A stretch of 64,000 nt of DNA from an uncultured bacterium (GTDB lineage: Bacteria > Bacteroidota > Ignavibacteria > Kapaibacteriales > UBA4661): NCBI GenBank assembly GCA_937899715.1, contig CALCNX010000088.1:1-64000 (forward strand), read 5' to 3'. Positions 35,550-44,461 of the stretch are shown here, piece by piece (within the stretch, counting starts at the first letter, position 1; each line of letters opens with the position of its first letter). The translations under genes were made by a program, and so were the position numbers. The notes beneath the pieces are model-generated. The model was not told the origin of the DNA. It saw only the letters and a list, made by a program, of their open reading frames with translations, and ran no database searches.

Positions 35550-36998
35550 ATGTCCACAGCCGCAGCCCAGAAGACCGCTTCCCAACAGTCTTCGACCGAT
35601 ATGCCCAAGTTCTTGACCCTTGTTACCGTATTTTTCTTTTGGGGCTTTCTTGCCGCCTCCAACGGCGTATTTATCCCCTTTTGCAAGTCGCATTTCCAGC
35701 TTTCGCAGTTCCAATCGCAGCTTATTGACCTTGCGTTTTATTTTGCGTACTTCATGGGGTCGCTGCTCATTTATCTTGCCGAAAAAATATCGGGCATTGA
35801 CATTTTGAATAAAATCGGCTATAAGCGTGGTATTATCTATGGTTTGTTGTTCTCTGCCGCCGGAGCACTACTAATGATTGCGGCAATTAATGTGGGTTCG
35901 TACCCGTTTATTTTGGCATCGTTTTTTGCCATTGCGCTTGGCTTCTCCGTCCAGCAGACGTGCGCACAGCCCTTTGCCATCGCGCTTGGTGCGCCGGAAA
36001 CGGGTTCGCATCGTTTGAACTTTGGTGGCGGAGTTAATTCCTTCGGCACAACTGTCGGACCTATCGTCGTAAGCATGATTCTTTTCGGCTCTCTTGGCGC
36101 TCAGAATGTTGTTGTGGAATTGGGTTCGGTAGTAAAAATGTACATTGGCTTGGCAGTCTTGTTTACGGCAGTGGCAACGTTCTTTCAATTCTCCAATTTA
36201 CCGACCATCACCAATGACGAGCACATCGAAAAAGGCGGCAGCGCCTTGAAATATCCTCAATTAGTGCTTGGTATGACGGCAATTTTTGTCTATGTGGGTG
36301 TGGAGGTGACGATTCAAAGCAACATGGGAGCGCTCTTGGCATTGCCTGAGTTTGGTGCATACAAAGAATCGCAGATAGCCCAATATATCTCACTCTATTG
36401 GGGCAGTTTGATGATTGGTCGCTGGACAGGTGCGATTGCGGTCTTTGATATGTCCAAAACGGTGAAGCAAATTATGACGGTTGTTGTACCGTTTATCGGT
36501 TTTGCGGTCATTCTGGGCGCAAATGCGCTGAATGGCAACGATGTAAGCAATCTCTATGTGTACGCAATTTGCATTGCTGTTCAAATCATCGGCTTTTTCC
36601 TCAGCAAAGACAAACCCGCCCGCACCATGCTTATTTTTACGTCGCTTGCGATTCTGGCAATGCTTGTGGGGCTATTTACAACGGGTAAAGTAGCAACATT
36701 TGCTTTTATTAGCGGCGGTCTGTGCTGCTCAATTATGTGGCCCTGCATCTTCGCCCTTTCCGTAGCAGGCTTGGGGAAATATACCTCACAAGGCTCATTG
36801 TTCCTGATTATGATGATTTTGGGTGGTGCAATCATTCCGCCACTTCAAGGCTTGATTGCCGATAATGTGAACATCCATTCGTCGTATTGGATAACGGTTA
36901 TTTGCTTTGCATACCTAGCGTTCTACACACTTCAAACGCAGCGCGTTCTGAAGGCACAAGGCATTGACCACGACGCAGCAGTTGGCGGAGCACACTAA
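35550..36998 (+). CDS. FucP/GluP-type sugar MFS transporter
   Basis: A 482-residue inner-membrane protein with about twelve hydrophobic segments. It belongs to the fucose/glucose-galactose branch of the MFS, as the N-terminal TLVTVFFFWGFLAASNGV and the block HRLNFGGGVNSFGTTVGP show. This branch imports hexoses with protons or sodium. A good ribosome site, AGGAGAAACC, precedes the ATG at 35550. An intrinsic terminator follows. Sugar specificity (fucose, glucose or galactose) cannot be stated. No sugar catabolic genes are adjacent. Confidence 0.92.
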   Translation: MSTAAAQKTASQQSSTDMPKFLTLVTVFFFWGFLAASNGVFIPFCKSHFQLSQFQSQLIDLAFYFAYFMGSLLIYLAEKISGIDILNKIGYKRGIIYGLLFSAAGALLMIAAINVGSYPFILASFFAIALGFSVQQTCAQPFAIALGAPETGSHRLNFGGGVNSFGTTVGPIVVSMILFGSLGAQNVVVELGSVVKMYIGLAVLFTAVATFFQFSNLPTITNDEHIEKGGSALKYPQLVLGMTAIFVYVGVEVTIQSNMGALLALPEFGAYKESQIAQYISLYWGSLMIGRWTGAIAVFDMSKTVKQIMTVVVPFIGFAVILGANALNGNDVSNLYVYAICIAVQIIGFFLSKDKPARTMLIFTSLAILAMLVGLFTTGKVATFAFISGGLCCSIMWPCIFALSVAGLGKYTSQGSLFLIMMILGGAIIPPLQGLIADNVNIHSSYWITVICFAYLAFYTLQTQRVLKAQGIDHDAAVGGAH

Positions 36999-37043
36999 AG
37001 AAGAAGTGTTGAGTTCTGAATTTTGAGTGTTGAGTTTTACGTT

Positions 37044-37113
37044 TTGAGTGCTGCGAGGCTTGCACAGTCCTGTTTTATTTGGGTTTGTGCTCCTTGCAGC
37101 ACTCAATTTTTTT
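37044..37113 (+). terminator. Intrinsic terminator after sugar transporter
   Basis: TTGAGTGCTGCGAGG (37044-37058) pairs with CCTTGCAGCACTCAA (37092-37106) with one mismatch and is followed by seven T. The loop is 33 bases. The preceding 30 bases are a degenerate TTGAGT repeat. Confidence 0.85.
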
Positions 37114-37222
37114 GTACAACCATTGTAGAGTTTTCTGGCTTTTCTCACAGAATTTCCGCATATTTCGGCGCATAAATGCTCGACGCATCTGCGCCAACCT
37201 TTCACCTCTTACTTTGTGTAGT

Positions 37223-37999
37223 ATGACAACATTATACTCTTTTCAAAATCGCTCTGTTGCTCGTCCTTCTCTTGCTCATCGCCTGCGGGCGCTTGGTGCG
37301 TTGTGTTTGCTTCTGGGTTGCTTGGCGTGTAGCGTCGTGCAGCCTGTTCGGGTCTTGCCCGAAGGCACAACGCAAATTACCGGTTCGCTCGGAGGTCCAT
37401 GGCTTCCTGAGTCCAGTCCCGCGATTATAGCTCCATACCTGAATGTCGGCGCAATGCACGGCGTATCGGAGAACGTAACGCTGACAGGTAGTCTGCATGG
37501 CACGATGCTGCCCTTTGGCGTACTCGGTTTGGACTTGGGTGCAGCAATGCGCCTCATCAAGCAGCAAGGCGCAGTGCCGGAAGTAACGGCAAAGGCGCAA
37601 TTCTACGGTTTTTATGACTTCACACCCGGCAGCATCTCCACCCGCCCCGTTTCGCCCGATGGAGCCACAGCAGCAGGCGCGGTGCGCATTTTGCCGTACT
37701 TGTCCGTCAATGCCAGTTACGAACTCACCCAAGGGCTTTTGGGCTATCTCGCGCTGGAAAATGTGTTTCAGTTTACCAGCTCGGAACACTACTTTCTAAC
37801 GCCCACCGTTGGTTTGCAGTATGCCCTTTCGCCGACGTTCAGTCTGCAAGGCGAATGGAAGTGGATGGCAGCAAACGTCAACACAATGAACGGTATTTTT
37901 CTCGGACAGTCCACCATTGGCACGACCGGTAATTGGGGCGTGTTTCTTGGCTTCAATTGGACTATTGCACAAAAAACTACTGCCCCCGACGCAAAATAA
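37223..37999 (+). CDS. Outer-membrane-type lipoprotein, unknown function
   Basis: A 258-residue protein with a lipobox at Cys33 (LLGC). The rest has alternating aromatic and small residues in strand-like segments (for example PYLNVGAMHGVSENVTLTG, LGLQYALSPTFSLQGEW) and ends with GVFLGFNWTIA, so it is probably a small outer-membrane barrel or a periplasmic beta protein. I know no named family for it. The start is the ATG at 37223; a longer frame from 37079 passes through the terminator. It precedes two hydrolase genes on the same strand, with 57 bases between. Confidence 0.7.
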   Translation: MTTLYSFQNRSVARPSLAHRLRALGALCLLLGCLACSVVQPVRVLPEGTTQITGSLGGPWLPESSPAIIAPYLNVGAMHGVSENVTLTGSLHGTMLPFGVLGLDLGAAMRLIKQQGAVPEVTAKAQFYGFYDFTPGSISTRPVSPDGATAAGAVRILPYLSVNASYELTQGLLGYLALENVFQFTSSEHYFLTPTVGLQYALSPTFSLQGEWKWMAANVNTMNGIFLGQSTIGTTGNWGVFLGFNWTIAQKTTAPDAK

Positions 38000-38056
38000 G
38001 AGAGACCATTTTTCCCTAGCAAACCAGATTCTTTCACGCTTTTTACTTCCACGACC

Positions 38057-38923
38057 ATGAAACGTTTTCGTATTGTTGCCGCTTGCGCTGCGTTTGCGCT
38101 TGTCGCCCTTCAAGGCTGCGCCACAATGGATGGCTTTCTGTTTAACACAAAAAAATTGTCTGCGTATGTTCTTTCGGAGACGATTATTCCTGCTTCCGCG
38201 CGAGAAGAAATCACCTTCAAGTCCGGCGGCTATACGATTTATGCTTATTTCGTGAAATCACCATCGGCAACCGCTTCCACGCCAACAATTTTCTATCACC
38301 ACGGCAACGCGCAAAACATAGAGGCATATTGGAACAGAATGGAATACTTCTACAAGGCGGGCTATAATGTGCTGATATACGACTATCGCGGTTATGGCAG
38401 AAGCGAAGGACAATCCTCGCAAGAGGGCTTAGAATCTGATGCAGAAGCGGCTCTCAGCTATCTGCTTTCACGCCGCGATGTGGACAAAAATAACATCATC
38501 CTTTATGGCTACTCGCTGGGTGGCGTTCCCTCGGTCTATTTGGCAAGCAAATATGCGGCTCCCAATGCGACCTTTCAGCCCAAAGGTCTCATCACCGAGG
38601 CAATTTTTGCCTCTACGACCGACCTTGTACAAAGCGGCGCACTCCTTGATATTCCCGGTGGCTTTGTGATGCGCGACGAATTTGCGAATCTGGTACGAAT
38701 TGCCCAGATTCGTTGCCCGCTTCTGCTCATGCACGGCACGGCTGACCGCTTTATAGACATTACCCGTCATGGCGAAAAACTTTTTGCCGCAGCACCGAAC
38801 AACCTCAATCCGCCGAAGGAATTTTTCAAAATTCCGGGCGCGGGACACAGCAGCATTCCTGAGACGATGATTTTGAATAATTACATTGCGAAGTTGCAGG
38901 ATTTTACAACGAAGATTCGGTAA
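38057..38923 (+). CDS. Alpha/beta hydrolase lipoprotein
   Basis: A 288-residue lipoprotein with lipobox LQGC at residue 21. The alpha/beta hydrolase core has FYHHGNAQNI as oxyanion region, the nucleophile elbow GYSLGG near residue 152, the acid in LMHGTADRFI and the His in PGAGHSSI. The family resembles the BEM46/ABHD13-type serine hydrolases. It should sit in the periplasm facing the envelope. The substrate is unknown. A 9-base-stem hairpin follows at 38933. Confidence 0.87.
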   Translation: MKRFRIVAACAAFALVALQGCATMDGFLFNTKKLSAYVLSETIIPASAREEITFKSGGYTIYAYFVKSPSATASTPTIFYHHGNAQNIEAYWNRMEYFYKAGYNVLIYDYRGYGRSEGQSSQEGLESDAEAALSYLLSRRDVDKNNIILYGYSLGGVPSVYLASKYAAPNATFQPKGLITEAIFASTTDLVQSGALLDIPGGFVMRDEFANLVRIAQIRCPLLLMHGTADRFIDITRHGEKLFAAAPNNLNPPKEFFKIPGAGHSSIPETMILNNYIAKLQDFTTKIR

Positions 38924-38932
38924 GAAATTTTT

Positions 38933-38971
38933 GAACGCGGATGACGCATGAATACTGCGCTGTCCGCGTTC
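38933..38971 (+). terminator. Hairpin after hydrolase gene, possible terminator
   Basis: GAACGCGGA (38933-38941) pairs with TCCGCGTTC (38963-38971), and CGC/GCG extends the stem inside. Only a short T-rich stretch (TACTTTC) follows. It occupies the 5' side of the longer frame for the next gene, supporting the later start at 38996. Confidence 0.55.
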
Positions 38972-38995
38972 TACTTTCTCCCTAGCACCAACGAT

Positions 38996-39667
38996 ATGAA
39001 CAATTCCGAACATCTTCATACTGCCGATATTGTGCGTAGCGACGGCGCTCCGATGGCGAAAGCAAAACGCGTGATGATTATGCTGCACGGGCGCGGCGGC
39101 ACGGCAGAAGATATTCTTTCATTGGCTTCATTCTTTCAAAAAAGTGATGTCGGGGCGAACCATACTGCTTTTCTTGCACCACAGGCAACTGATTTTACGT
39201 GGTATCCGTATTCTTTTCTTTCGCCTATCGAAGCAAATGAACCCGGTTTGTCGTCAGGTCTGGCAGTCATTCAAACGCTTTCCGATGCGGCAGGGCGGGC
39301 GGGTATTCCGCCGGAGCAGCGTTATTTTCTGGGTTTTTCGCAAGGCGCGTGTTTGATGCTGGAATTTGCAGCTCGCTCTGCACAGCGCTATGGCGGCATC
39401 TATGCCTTTAGTGGTGGCGTGATTGGACCCGACGGTACACCACGCAACTACGCAGGGAATTTTGCCGGAACACCTGTGTTTATGGGATGTAGTGACATTG
39501 ACCCGCATATTCCAAAAGCACGTTTTCTCGAAACTGTCGAGCTTTATGAACGGCTCGGAGCAAGCGTTACTTCACGCTTGTACCCGAATATGCCCCATAC
39601 GATTGTGCAAGATGAAATTGCTGCTGCGGTGCAGCTTTTTGAGGCGACAACGCCTAAAAACATTTGA
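38996..39667 (+). CDS. Phospholipase/carboxylesterase family serine hydrolase
   Basis: A 223-residue alpha/beta hydrolase of the phospholipase/carboxylesterase (YpfH, acyl-protein thioesterase-like) family. The oxyanion block is IMLHGRGGTAED, the nucleophile elbow GFSQGACL near residue 117, the acid in MGCSDIDPHIP and the His in PNMPHTI. There is no signal peptide. The ATG at 38996 avoids the hairpin in the leader. The next gene begins after 11 bases, so cotranscription is likely. Confidence 0.88.
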   Translation: MNNSEHLHTADIVRSDGAPMAKAKRVMIMLHGRGGTAEDILSLASFFQKSDVGANHTAFLAPQATDFTWYPYSFLSPIEANEPGLSSGLAVIQTLSDAAGRAGIPPEQRYFLGFSQGACLMLEFAARSAQRYGGIYAFSGGVIGPDGTPRNYAGNFAGTPVFMGCSDIDPHIPKARFLETVELYERLGASVTSRLYPNMPHTIVQDEIAAAVQLFEATTPKNI

Positions 39668-39678
39668 AAGCCTCTCGA

Positions 39679-40125
39679 ATGCTGAATGTAATGAATATTT
39701 TTACTGTCGTGCTTGTGCTGAACACTCTCTGGTTTGGTGCGGCATTCTGGTATTTTAGCATTAAGTCCACGAGCGCCGCCAAAATTCTTGCGCCGCGCTC
39801 TGAACGAGAAAATACCTTGTTTCCAACGATTGCGTGGAGTGTGAAATTTCTTGGCGGCATGAACCTCGCGTTTTCCGTCTTTGCGTTTATACTTCTTTTT
39901 TCACGAGCCATATTTCCCGACGCACGACAGAATATGGTTTTTGCACTTGTTTTTGCACTTGCACACTGCTCGCAATTTGCTTTTAATGTTCCTCTTGCGC
40001 TCACAGAAAAAAACGCCCAGAAGCCGCTTTGGAATGTACTTCACGGACCAATGCGTTTTATTTTTGTTGTTGACGGCACGCTTACTCTTGCAAATTTGGG
40101 CTGTGCTATTGCTTTCTTCCTTTGA
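39679..40125 (+). CDS. Four-helix membrane protein, unknown
   Basis: A 148-residue integral membrane protein with four hydrophobic segments (about residues 5-25, 50-75, 80-102 and 125-147). It has no charged motif inside the membrane that would point to a transporter or enzyme. The conserved-looking parts are FWYFSIKSTSAAK after helix 1 and HGPMRFIFVVDGTLTLANL at the end. I cannot assign a family. Starts at 39679 or 39691 are both possible. It follows the esterase gene closely and precedes the Fe-S protein by 30 bases. Confidence 0.65.
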   Translation: MLNVMNIFTVVLVLNTLWFGAAFWYFSIKSTSAAKILAPRSERENTLFPTIAWSVKFLGGMNLAFSVFAFILLFSRAIFPDARQNMVFALVFALAHCSQFAFNVPLALTEKNAQKPLWNVLHGPMRFIFVVDGTLTLANLGCAIAFFL

Positions 40126-40155
40126 TTTTTACCTTTTTCACCGAAAGGACACACC

Positions 40156-40587
40156 ATGAACCGCGATATAACCAAAACCTATACCAACGGAGAAATTACG
40201 GTCGTTTGGAAACCGAGCGTCTGTATTCATTCGACCGTGTGCTTCAAAGGTTTGGGCGATGTATTCGACCCCAAAGCTCGCCCATGGATAAACATGGACG
40301 GAGCCGAAACTCAGCACATCATGGAGCAAATAGATAAATGCCCGTCGGGAGCGCTTTCCTACTATCGTAATGCTGACGTGCCGGGCGAAAATAAAACGGT
40401 GCAGACGGAATCTATCGTGGAAGTTATGCCCAATGGTCCGCTTCTCGTCTATGGTAATCTGAACGTAAAGGACTCTGCGGGAAACACTGTACAGAAAAAT
40501 AAAGTAACGGCTTTCTGTCGCTGCGGTGGGTCAGGAAATAAGCCATACTGCGACGGAACGCATACGAAGATTGGGTTTCAGGGGTAA
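40156..40587 (+). CDS. Two-domain Fe-S protein: Fer4_19-like plus CDGSH
   Basis: A 143-residue protein. Residues 1-70 resemble the divergent single-cluster ferredoxin domain Fer4_19, with VCIHSTVCFKGL, FDPKARPWI and DKCPSGALSY. Residues 110-143 are a CDGSH (mitoNEET-type) zinc-finger-like domain, CRCGGSGNKPYCDGTH, with the usual Ser replaced by Thr and with the 3Cys-1His cluster ligands intact. So it can hold two different clusters. A ribosome site GGA lies upstream of the ATG at 40156. Its role is probably electron transfer or Fe-S sensing. Confidence 0.9.
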   Translation: MNRDITKTYTNGEITVVWKPSVCIHSTVCFKGLGDVFDPKARPWINMDGAETQHIMEQIDKCPSGALSYYRNADVPGENKTVQTESIVEVMPNGPLLVYGNLNVKDSAGNTVQKNKVTAFCRCGGSGNKPYCDGTHTKIGFQG

Positions 40588-40613
40588 AAAGAATATATAT
40601 TCATGCCTCACGG

Positions 40614-41393
40614 CTATATCACCCGTATCATCGGTTCCAAATCATGCGTAGCCGCATCACCTTTGTAATAGACTCGTTCCAAAAACAGCCCACTCGGCGG
40701 CGCGGTCAGTTTTGCCGGAATGCCAGAGGCGCTCTCGAAAAATTCATGTACATTACCGAGCGTCATTTTTCCACGCCCAACTTCAGTGATAACGCCAACC
40801 ATCTGCCGCACCATTTTCCAGAGAAAATGCGAGCCGCGAATCCGCACTAGAATAAGGCTGCCAGACTCTTCGAGGCTAAATTCCTCTATGTTCGTCGTCG
40901 TTGATTTTTCGTCGGGGTCGTCTGCGGTGAAGGAGCGAAAATCGCGCTTCCCCGTAAAAATAGCCGCCGCCGAGCGCATTTTTTCTATTTCCAGAGGGTC
41001 TTTCACCCACCATACAAAACGCTTTGCAAAGGCACTCCGGCGACGCGAAATCTGATAGACGTACTGGCGCGAAAGCGCATCATATCTGGCGTGAAAATTC
41101 TGATGTGCTTTGTCAATACGAAGAATGTTAATATCGGCAGGAAGCTCATCGTTAATTTTCATCCGCAGAATTTGCGGCGCAAGTTGCGTCCGCACTTCCA
41201 AATGCGCCACCTGCCCAAGTGCATGAACACCTGCATCGGTACGCCCTGCGCCATAGACCTCGAATTCACGCGAGTTCGTTACTGCTTCCACTGCTTTCAT
41301 AATATCGCCCTGTACTGTGCGGGCATTGTTCTGCACCTGCCAGCCGCTATAGCGCGTTCCTTCGTATTCCAGCGTCATCTTGAACCGCGCCAT
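40614..41393 (-). CDS. truA: tRNA pseudouridine(38-40) synthase TruA
   Basis: A 259-residue enzyme that turns U38-U40 of tRNA into pseudouridine. The catalytic Asp is in GAGRTDAGVHALGQVAH near residue 52, GTRYSGWQVQ is at the start, and SHFLWKMVRQMVG is the TruA-specific C-terminal block. Length is standard. It lies two bases after the cyanophycinase stop, so the two are translated together although they are functionally unrelated. It converges with the CDGSH gene. Confidence 0.96.
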   Translation of the reverse strand: MARFKMTLEYEGTRYSGWQVQNNARTVQGDIMKAVEAVTNSREFEVYGAGRTDAGVHALGQVAHLEVRTQLAPQILRMKINDELPADINILRIDKAHQNFHARYDALSRQYVYQISRRRSAFAKRFVWWVKDPLEIEKMRSAAAIFTGKRDFRSFTADDPDEKSTTTNIEEFSLEESGSLILVRIRGSHFLWKMVRQMVGVITEVGRGKMTLGNVHEFFESASGIPAKLTAPPSGLFLERVYYKGDAATHDLEPMIRVI

Positions 41394-41395
41394 TT

Positions 41396-42259
41396 CTAGC
41401 GTCCTTTCTTGAGTGGTGGAAGCGCGTAGGTTGCACCGGAAGGCAATATACTGAGACGTACATCATCCGCCACAAGATTCCCATTTTTGTCTGTGCGAAT
41501 ATTTTTTGCTTTGCGGGCATCGAAGATTTGAACAGTGGCATCGCCCAGCACCTCAAAAGTGTTATTGGGCTTGACAACGATAGAAGTTGCCTCGTCAATA
41601 CCAACACCGACCAGTTCGGGATGCTCCAAAACAAGCGTGAGCAAGCGATTCTGACGCTTACGCTTCACAAAGTGCTGATCCACAATCACCGAGCGCATAA
41701 AGCCAAAACCGTCCGCCGTAACGATATTACCTTTGCGCACCATTCCGTAAGCGCTGGTGGTATCTTTGTTCACCGCTTCGTCGCCCGTGAGCATAATCTG
41801 ACTTTGCACAGCCGCTCCTGCACTTGTGCCGGAGAGAACACCGCCTTTGCGATAACAATTCCAAATACCCTCAAGAAATTTCGTGCCTCGCAGTGCTTTT
41901 GTAAGCCTGTTCTGGTCGCCACCGGAGAAAAAAACACCGGTCGCTGCATTGATTTTGGTAAGGTTGGAGTCCACATCTGCACTCACAGAATCGCAGATAA
42001 CAAAATCAACATTCGGTACACCGAGCTTGATAAACTGTTCACGCTGCGCCTTCGCCGTCTCAAGCATCTCACTACTTGCCATTGGCACAATGAGGATTCG
42101 CGCCTTTGCACCACCGGCAAGCTCAACAATTCTTTTCATAATTGCTTCGGGGCGTGCCCCGCCGCCAATGATAACTAAATGCCCCTTGGGTGTGGTGGGT
42201 TGTGCAAATGCTTGCACCGAGAGCGCAATAAAGACAACAGCAATTCGTAAAAACTTCAT
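41396..42259 (-). CDS. Secreted cyanophycinase-like peptidase
   Basis: A 287-residue serine peptidase of family S51. A signal peptide (residues 1-20, cleaving after AFA) precedes the enzyme. The nucleophile Ser is in GTSAGAAVQS near residue 130, and the conserved GGGARP and FFSGGDQNRL loops match cyanophycinase. This enzyme hydrolyses cyanophycin (multi-L-arginyl-poly-aspartate) to beta-Asp-Arg. Because it is exported, it would act on external polymer or on cell debris of other bacteria. Whether it cleaves cyanophycin is inference; some S51 members are other dipeptidases. Confidence 0.88.
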   Translation of the reverse strand: MKFLRIAVVFIALSVQAFAQPTTPKGHLVIIGGGARPEAIMKRIVELAGGAKARILIVPMASSEMLETAKAQREQFIKLGVPNVDFVICDSVSADVDSNLTKINAATGVFFSGGDQNRLTKALRGTKFLEGIWNCYRKGGVLSGTSAGAAVQSQIMLTGDEAVNKDTTSAYGMVRKGNIVTADGFGFMRSVIVDQHFVKRKRQNRLLTLVLEHPELVGVGIDEATSIVVKPNNTFEVLGDATVQIFDARKAKNIRTDKNGNLVADDVRLSILPSGATYALPPLKKGR

Positions 42260-42352
42260 AACTCGGTAAAAAAATGACGTGACAATTGGATTGGCAGGGC
42301 GAATTTACACAAAAATTGGCACAATCGTAGAACAGTTTGCGCTCGGTATATT

Positions 42353-43603
42353 TTAAGCAAACATCTTTTGCACCTTTCGCAGCGAGCGCACTAATACATC
42401 AATTTCGTCTTTCGTATTGTAAAAAGCAAGCGACGCGCGGCACGTTGCCGGAACGCCAAAGCGCTTCATAAGTGGTTGTGTACAATGATGTCCTGTACGA
42501 ATTGCCACGCCGTCGTTGTCGAGTATTGTGCCCACGTCGTGCGGGTGAATATCACCGTCGGGATTCCGCAGCATAAACGAAATCACACTTGCCTTCTCGC
42601 GGGCATTGCCGATGATACGCAGCCCATCAATGCCCAGAAGCGCCTCTGTGCCATAGTGCAAAAGCTCCTGCTCATACTCACCGATAGCCTCCAAACCAAT
42701 TCCACGCACATACTCCAATGCCGCACCAAGTCCGATGATGCCCTCCACGTGCGGCGTTCCGGCTTCAAACTTGAAGGGGATTTCGTTATACGTGGTTTTC
42801 TCAAAACTCACCGAGCTAATCATTGCGCCACCACCATGATAGGGCGGCATGGCTTCGAGGAGTGCCGCTTTGCCATAGAGAACGCCGATTCCGGTGGGAC
42901 CAAAGATTTTGTGTCCCGAAAAAACGTAGAAATCTGCGTCCAATGCTTGCACATCCACGCTGGTATGCGGAACGGATTGCGCCCCATCCACCAGCACCAC
43001 TGCCCCATACTCATGTGCAAATTCAATAATACGCTTCACCGGATTGACCGTGCCCAGTGTGTTGGAAATGTGCGTGATGGCAACGATTTTCGTGCGGTCG
43101 GAAAGCAGATTTTCGTATTCTTCCATGATGAGGTCACCATTATCATCTATCGGCACAACGCGCAGCACTGCGCCTTTGCGAGCACAGAGCATTTGCCAAG
43201 GAACAATGTTAGAATGATGCTCCATGCCAGAGATGATGATTTCATCACCTTTTTGGATGCCGTACTCGCCGAAGGACGTTGCCACAAGATTGATAGCTTC
43301 AGTCGTACCACGTACAAAAATAATCTCACGATCTTCCGCAGCATTAATAAACGCTTGTGTTGTTCGGCGGGCTGCTTCCAGAGCGGTTGTTGCTTGCTGG
43401 CTTAGAAAATGATTCCCACGATGCACGTTGCTGTTCATTGCGCGGTAGTAATGGTCTATCGTTTCGATGACCTGACGCGGCTTTTGTGATGTGTTACCAT
43501 TGTCCAAATACACAAGCGGCTTGCCGTGAACCCGCTCGGAGAGAATCGGGAAGTCAGCACGAAGTGTTTGTACATCAAAGTCCAGTGTTGGTGCGGTATT
43601 CAT
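42353..43603 (-). CDS. sufS: Cysteine desulfurase SufS
   Basis: A 416-residue PLP enzyme that takes sulfur from cysteine for cluster assembly. The PLP lysine is Lys232 in FSGHKIFGP, the active Cys374 is in RTGHHCTQPL, typical for type II (SufS) enzymes, and ETTHHSN-type EHHSNIVPW is present. I start at the ATG at 43603; a frame from 43627 adds eight residues. It lies 66 bases after a membrane-type gene and is separated from sufBCD by about 1.1 kb. No sufE or sufU is in the window. Confidence 0.96.
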   Translation of the reverse strand: MNTAPTLDFDVQTLRADFPILSERVHGKPLVYLDNGNTSQKPRQVIETIDHYYRAMNSNVHRGNHFLSQQATTALEAARRTTQAFINAAEDREIIFVRGTTEAINLVATSFGEYGIQKGDEIIISGMEHHSNIVPWQMLCARKGAVLRVVPIDDNGDLIMEEYENLLSDRTKIVAITHISNTLGTVNPVKRIIEFAHEYGAVVLVDGAQSVPHTSVDVQALDADFYVFSGHKIFGPTGIGVLYGKAALLEAMPPYHGGGAMISSVSFEKTTYNEIPFKFEAGTPHVEGIIGLGAALEYVRGIGLEAIGEYEQELLHYGTEALLGIDGLRIIGNAREKASVISFMLRNPDGDIHPHDVGTILDNDGVAIRTGHHCTQPLMKRFGVPATCRASLAFYNTKDEIDVLVRSLRKVQKMFA

Positions 43604-43669
43604 AATGGCAAAACCATTTTCTAGCAAGTGAGAAAAAATTATCCAAAAATTGTGTAGGTTGAGAACAAC

Positions 43670-44461
43670 TCAATACGATGCAACAGGTATAGTGGCAACT
43701 TCGATTCCATACCGCAACCCAACACTAATTGAGATTGGTTGAATATTCATTGTGCGTAGCCCCGCAAGCGGGTCTTTACCAATAATGTTAAAATTGTCAG
43801 GAATTTGACGGAGCGGAATAATGCGTACAAGTTGAGTCATCGTCATTGAGCCTTGAACGTACAGCGTAAGATAACTGTTGCTCAACGGAAACGACACCAC
43901 GCCAATATCGGCAGCAAGTTCAGTGAAATACTGCATTCGGTCATTTGGAAGCGTGTATGATGTGAGTTGCCCGGTTGGAAGCTGCGCCGTACCCTTCACC
44001 TCAAATACATCTACTGTTGCATCATAGGTGGCGCGAATCGGTAGGCCTGTTCGGAGGAGCAAAGAAAATTCCGGCAGCCCAAAAAACTTATAGAATCGCA
44101 ATCCCAGCGCTACACTTGCATAAAGAGCGTTTGCATTCATAAGAAATTCATTGGTCGGCTTTCCGGTGAAGATATCGTAGGAAGCACTGCGGGCAGCAAA
44201 ATTAAGCAACCCAACATTAAGCACCACCACAGCATCGTTCTTGCGCGTGATGGAATATAGCCCCTCCACGCCCACATCCGGTAGATTCGCAAATGCAAAC
44301 TCACCACGAGTGAGAGCAGTTAGTGAAGAGTTCCAGCCACCGCGCCCAGCCACATAGCCGCCCAAACTAATGTTTCCTTGGGCAGGCAATATCTGGACAG
44401 CATACACCGAAAGAACTGCAAAGACAACCGACAAACGAATTGTACAAAATTGTTTCATCAC
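43670..44461 (-). CDS. Outer-membrane-like beta protein, unknown
   Basis: A 263-residue exported protein with a signal peptide (about residues 1-28, cleaving near LPAQG). The mature part has strand-like segments with alternating hydrophobic residues and ends in an aromatic (SY), as outer-membrane barrels often do. No family signature is recognised; it has no lipobox. It is the first gene of a two-gene unit with sufS, although nothing suggests a role in iron-sulfur work. The start could be Met1 or Met2. Confidence 0.65.
   Translation of the reverse strand: MMKQFCTIRLSVVFAVLSVYAVQILPAQGNISLGGYVAGRGGWNSSLTALTRGEFAFANLPDVGVEGLYSITRKNDAVVVLNVGLLNFAARSASYDIFTGKPTNEFLMNANALYASVALGLRFYKFFGLPEFSLLLRTGLPIRATYDATVDVFEVKGTAQLPTGQLTSYTLPNDRMQYFTELAADIGVVSFPLSNSYLTLYVQGSMTMTQLVRIIPLRQIPDNFNIIGKDPLAGLRTMNIQPISISVGLRYGIEVATIPVASY

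Noticed and set aside
37079..37222. 48-residue N-terminal extension of the lipoprotein at 37223
   Set aside because: It crosses the terminator of the sugar transporter and would displace the signal peptide.
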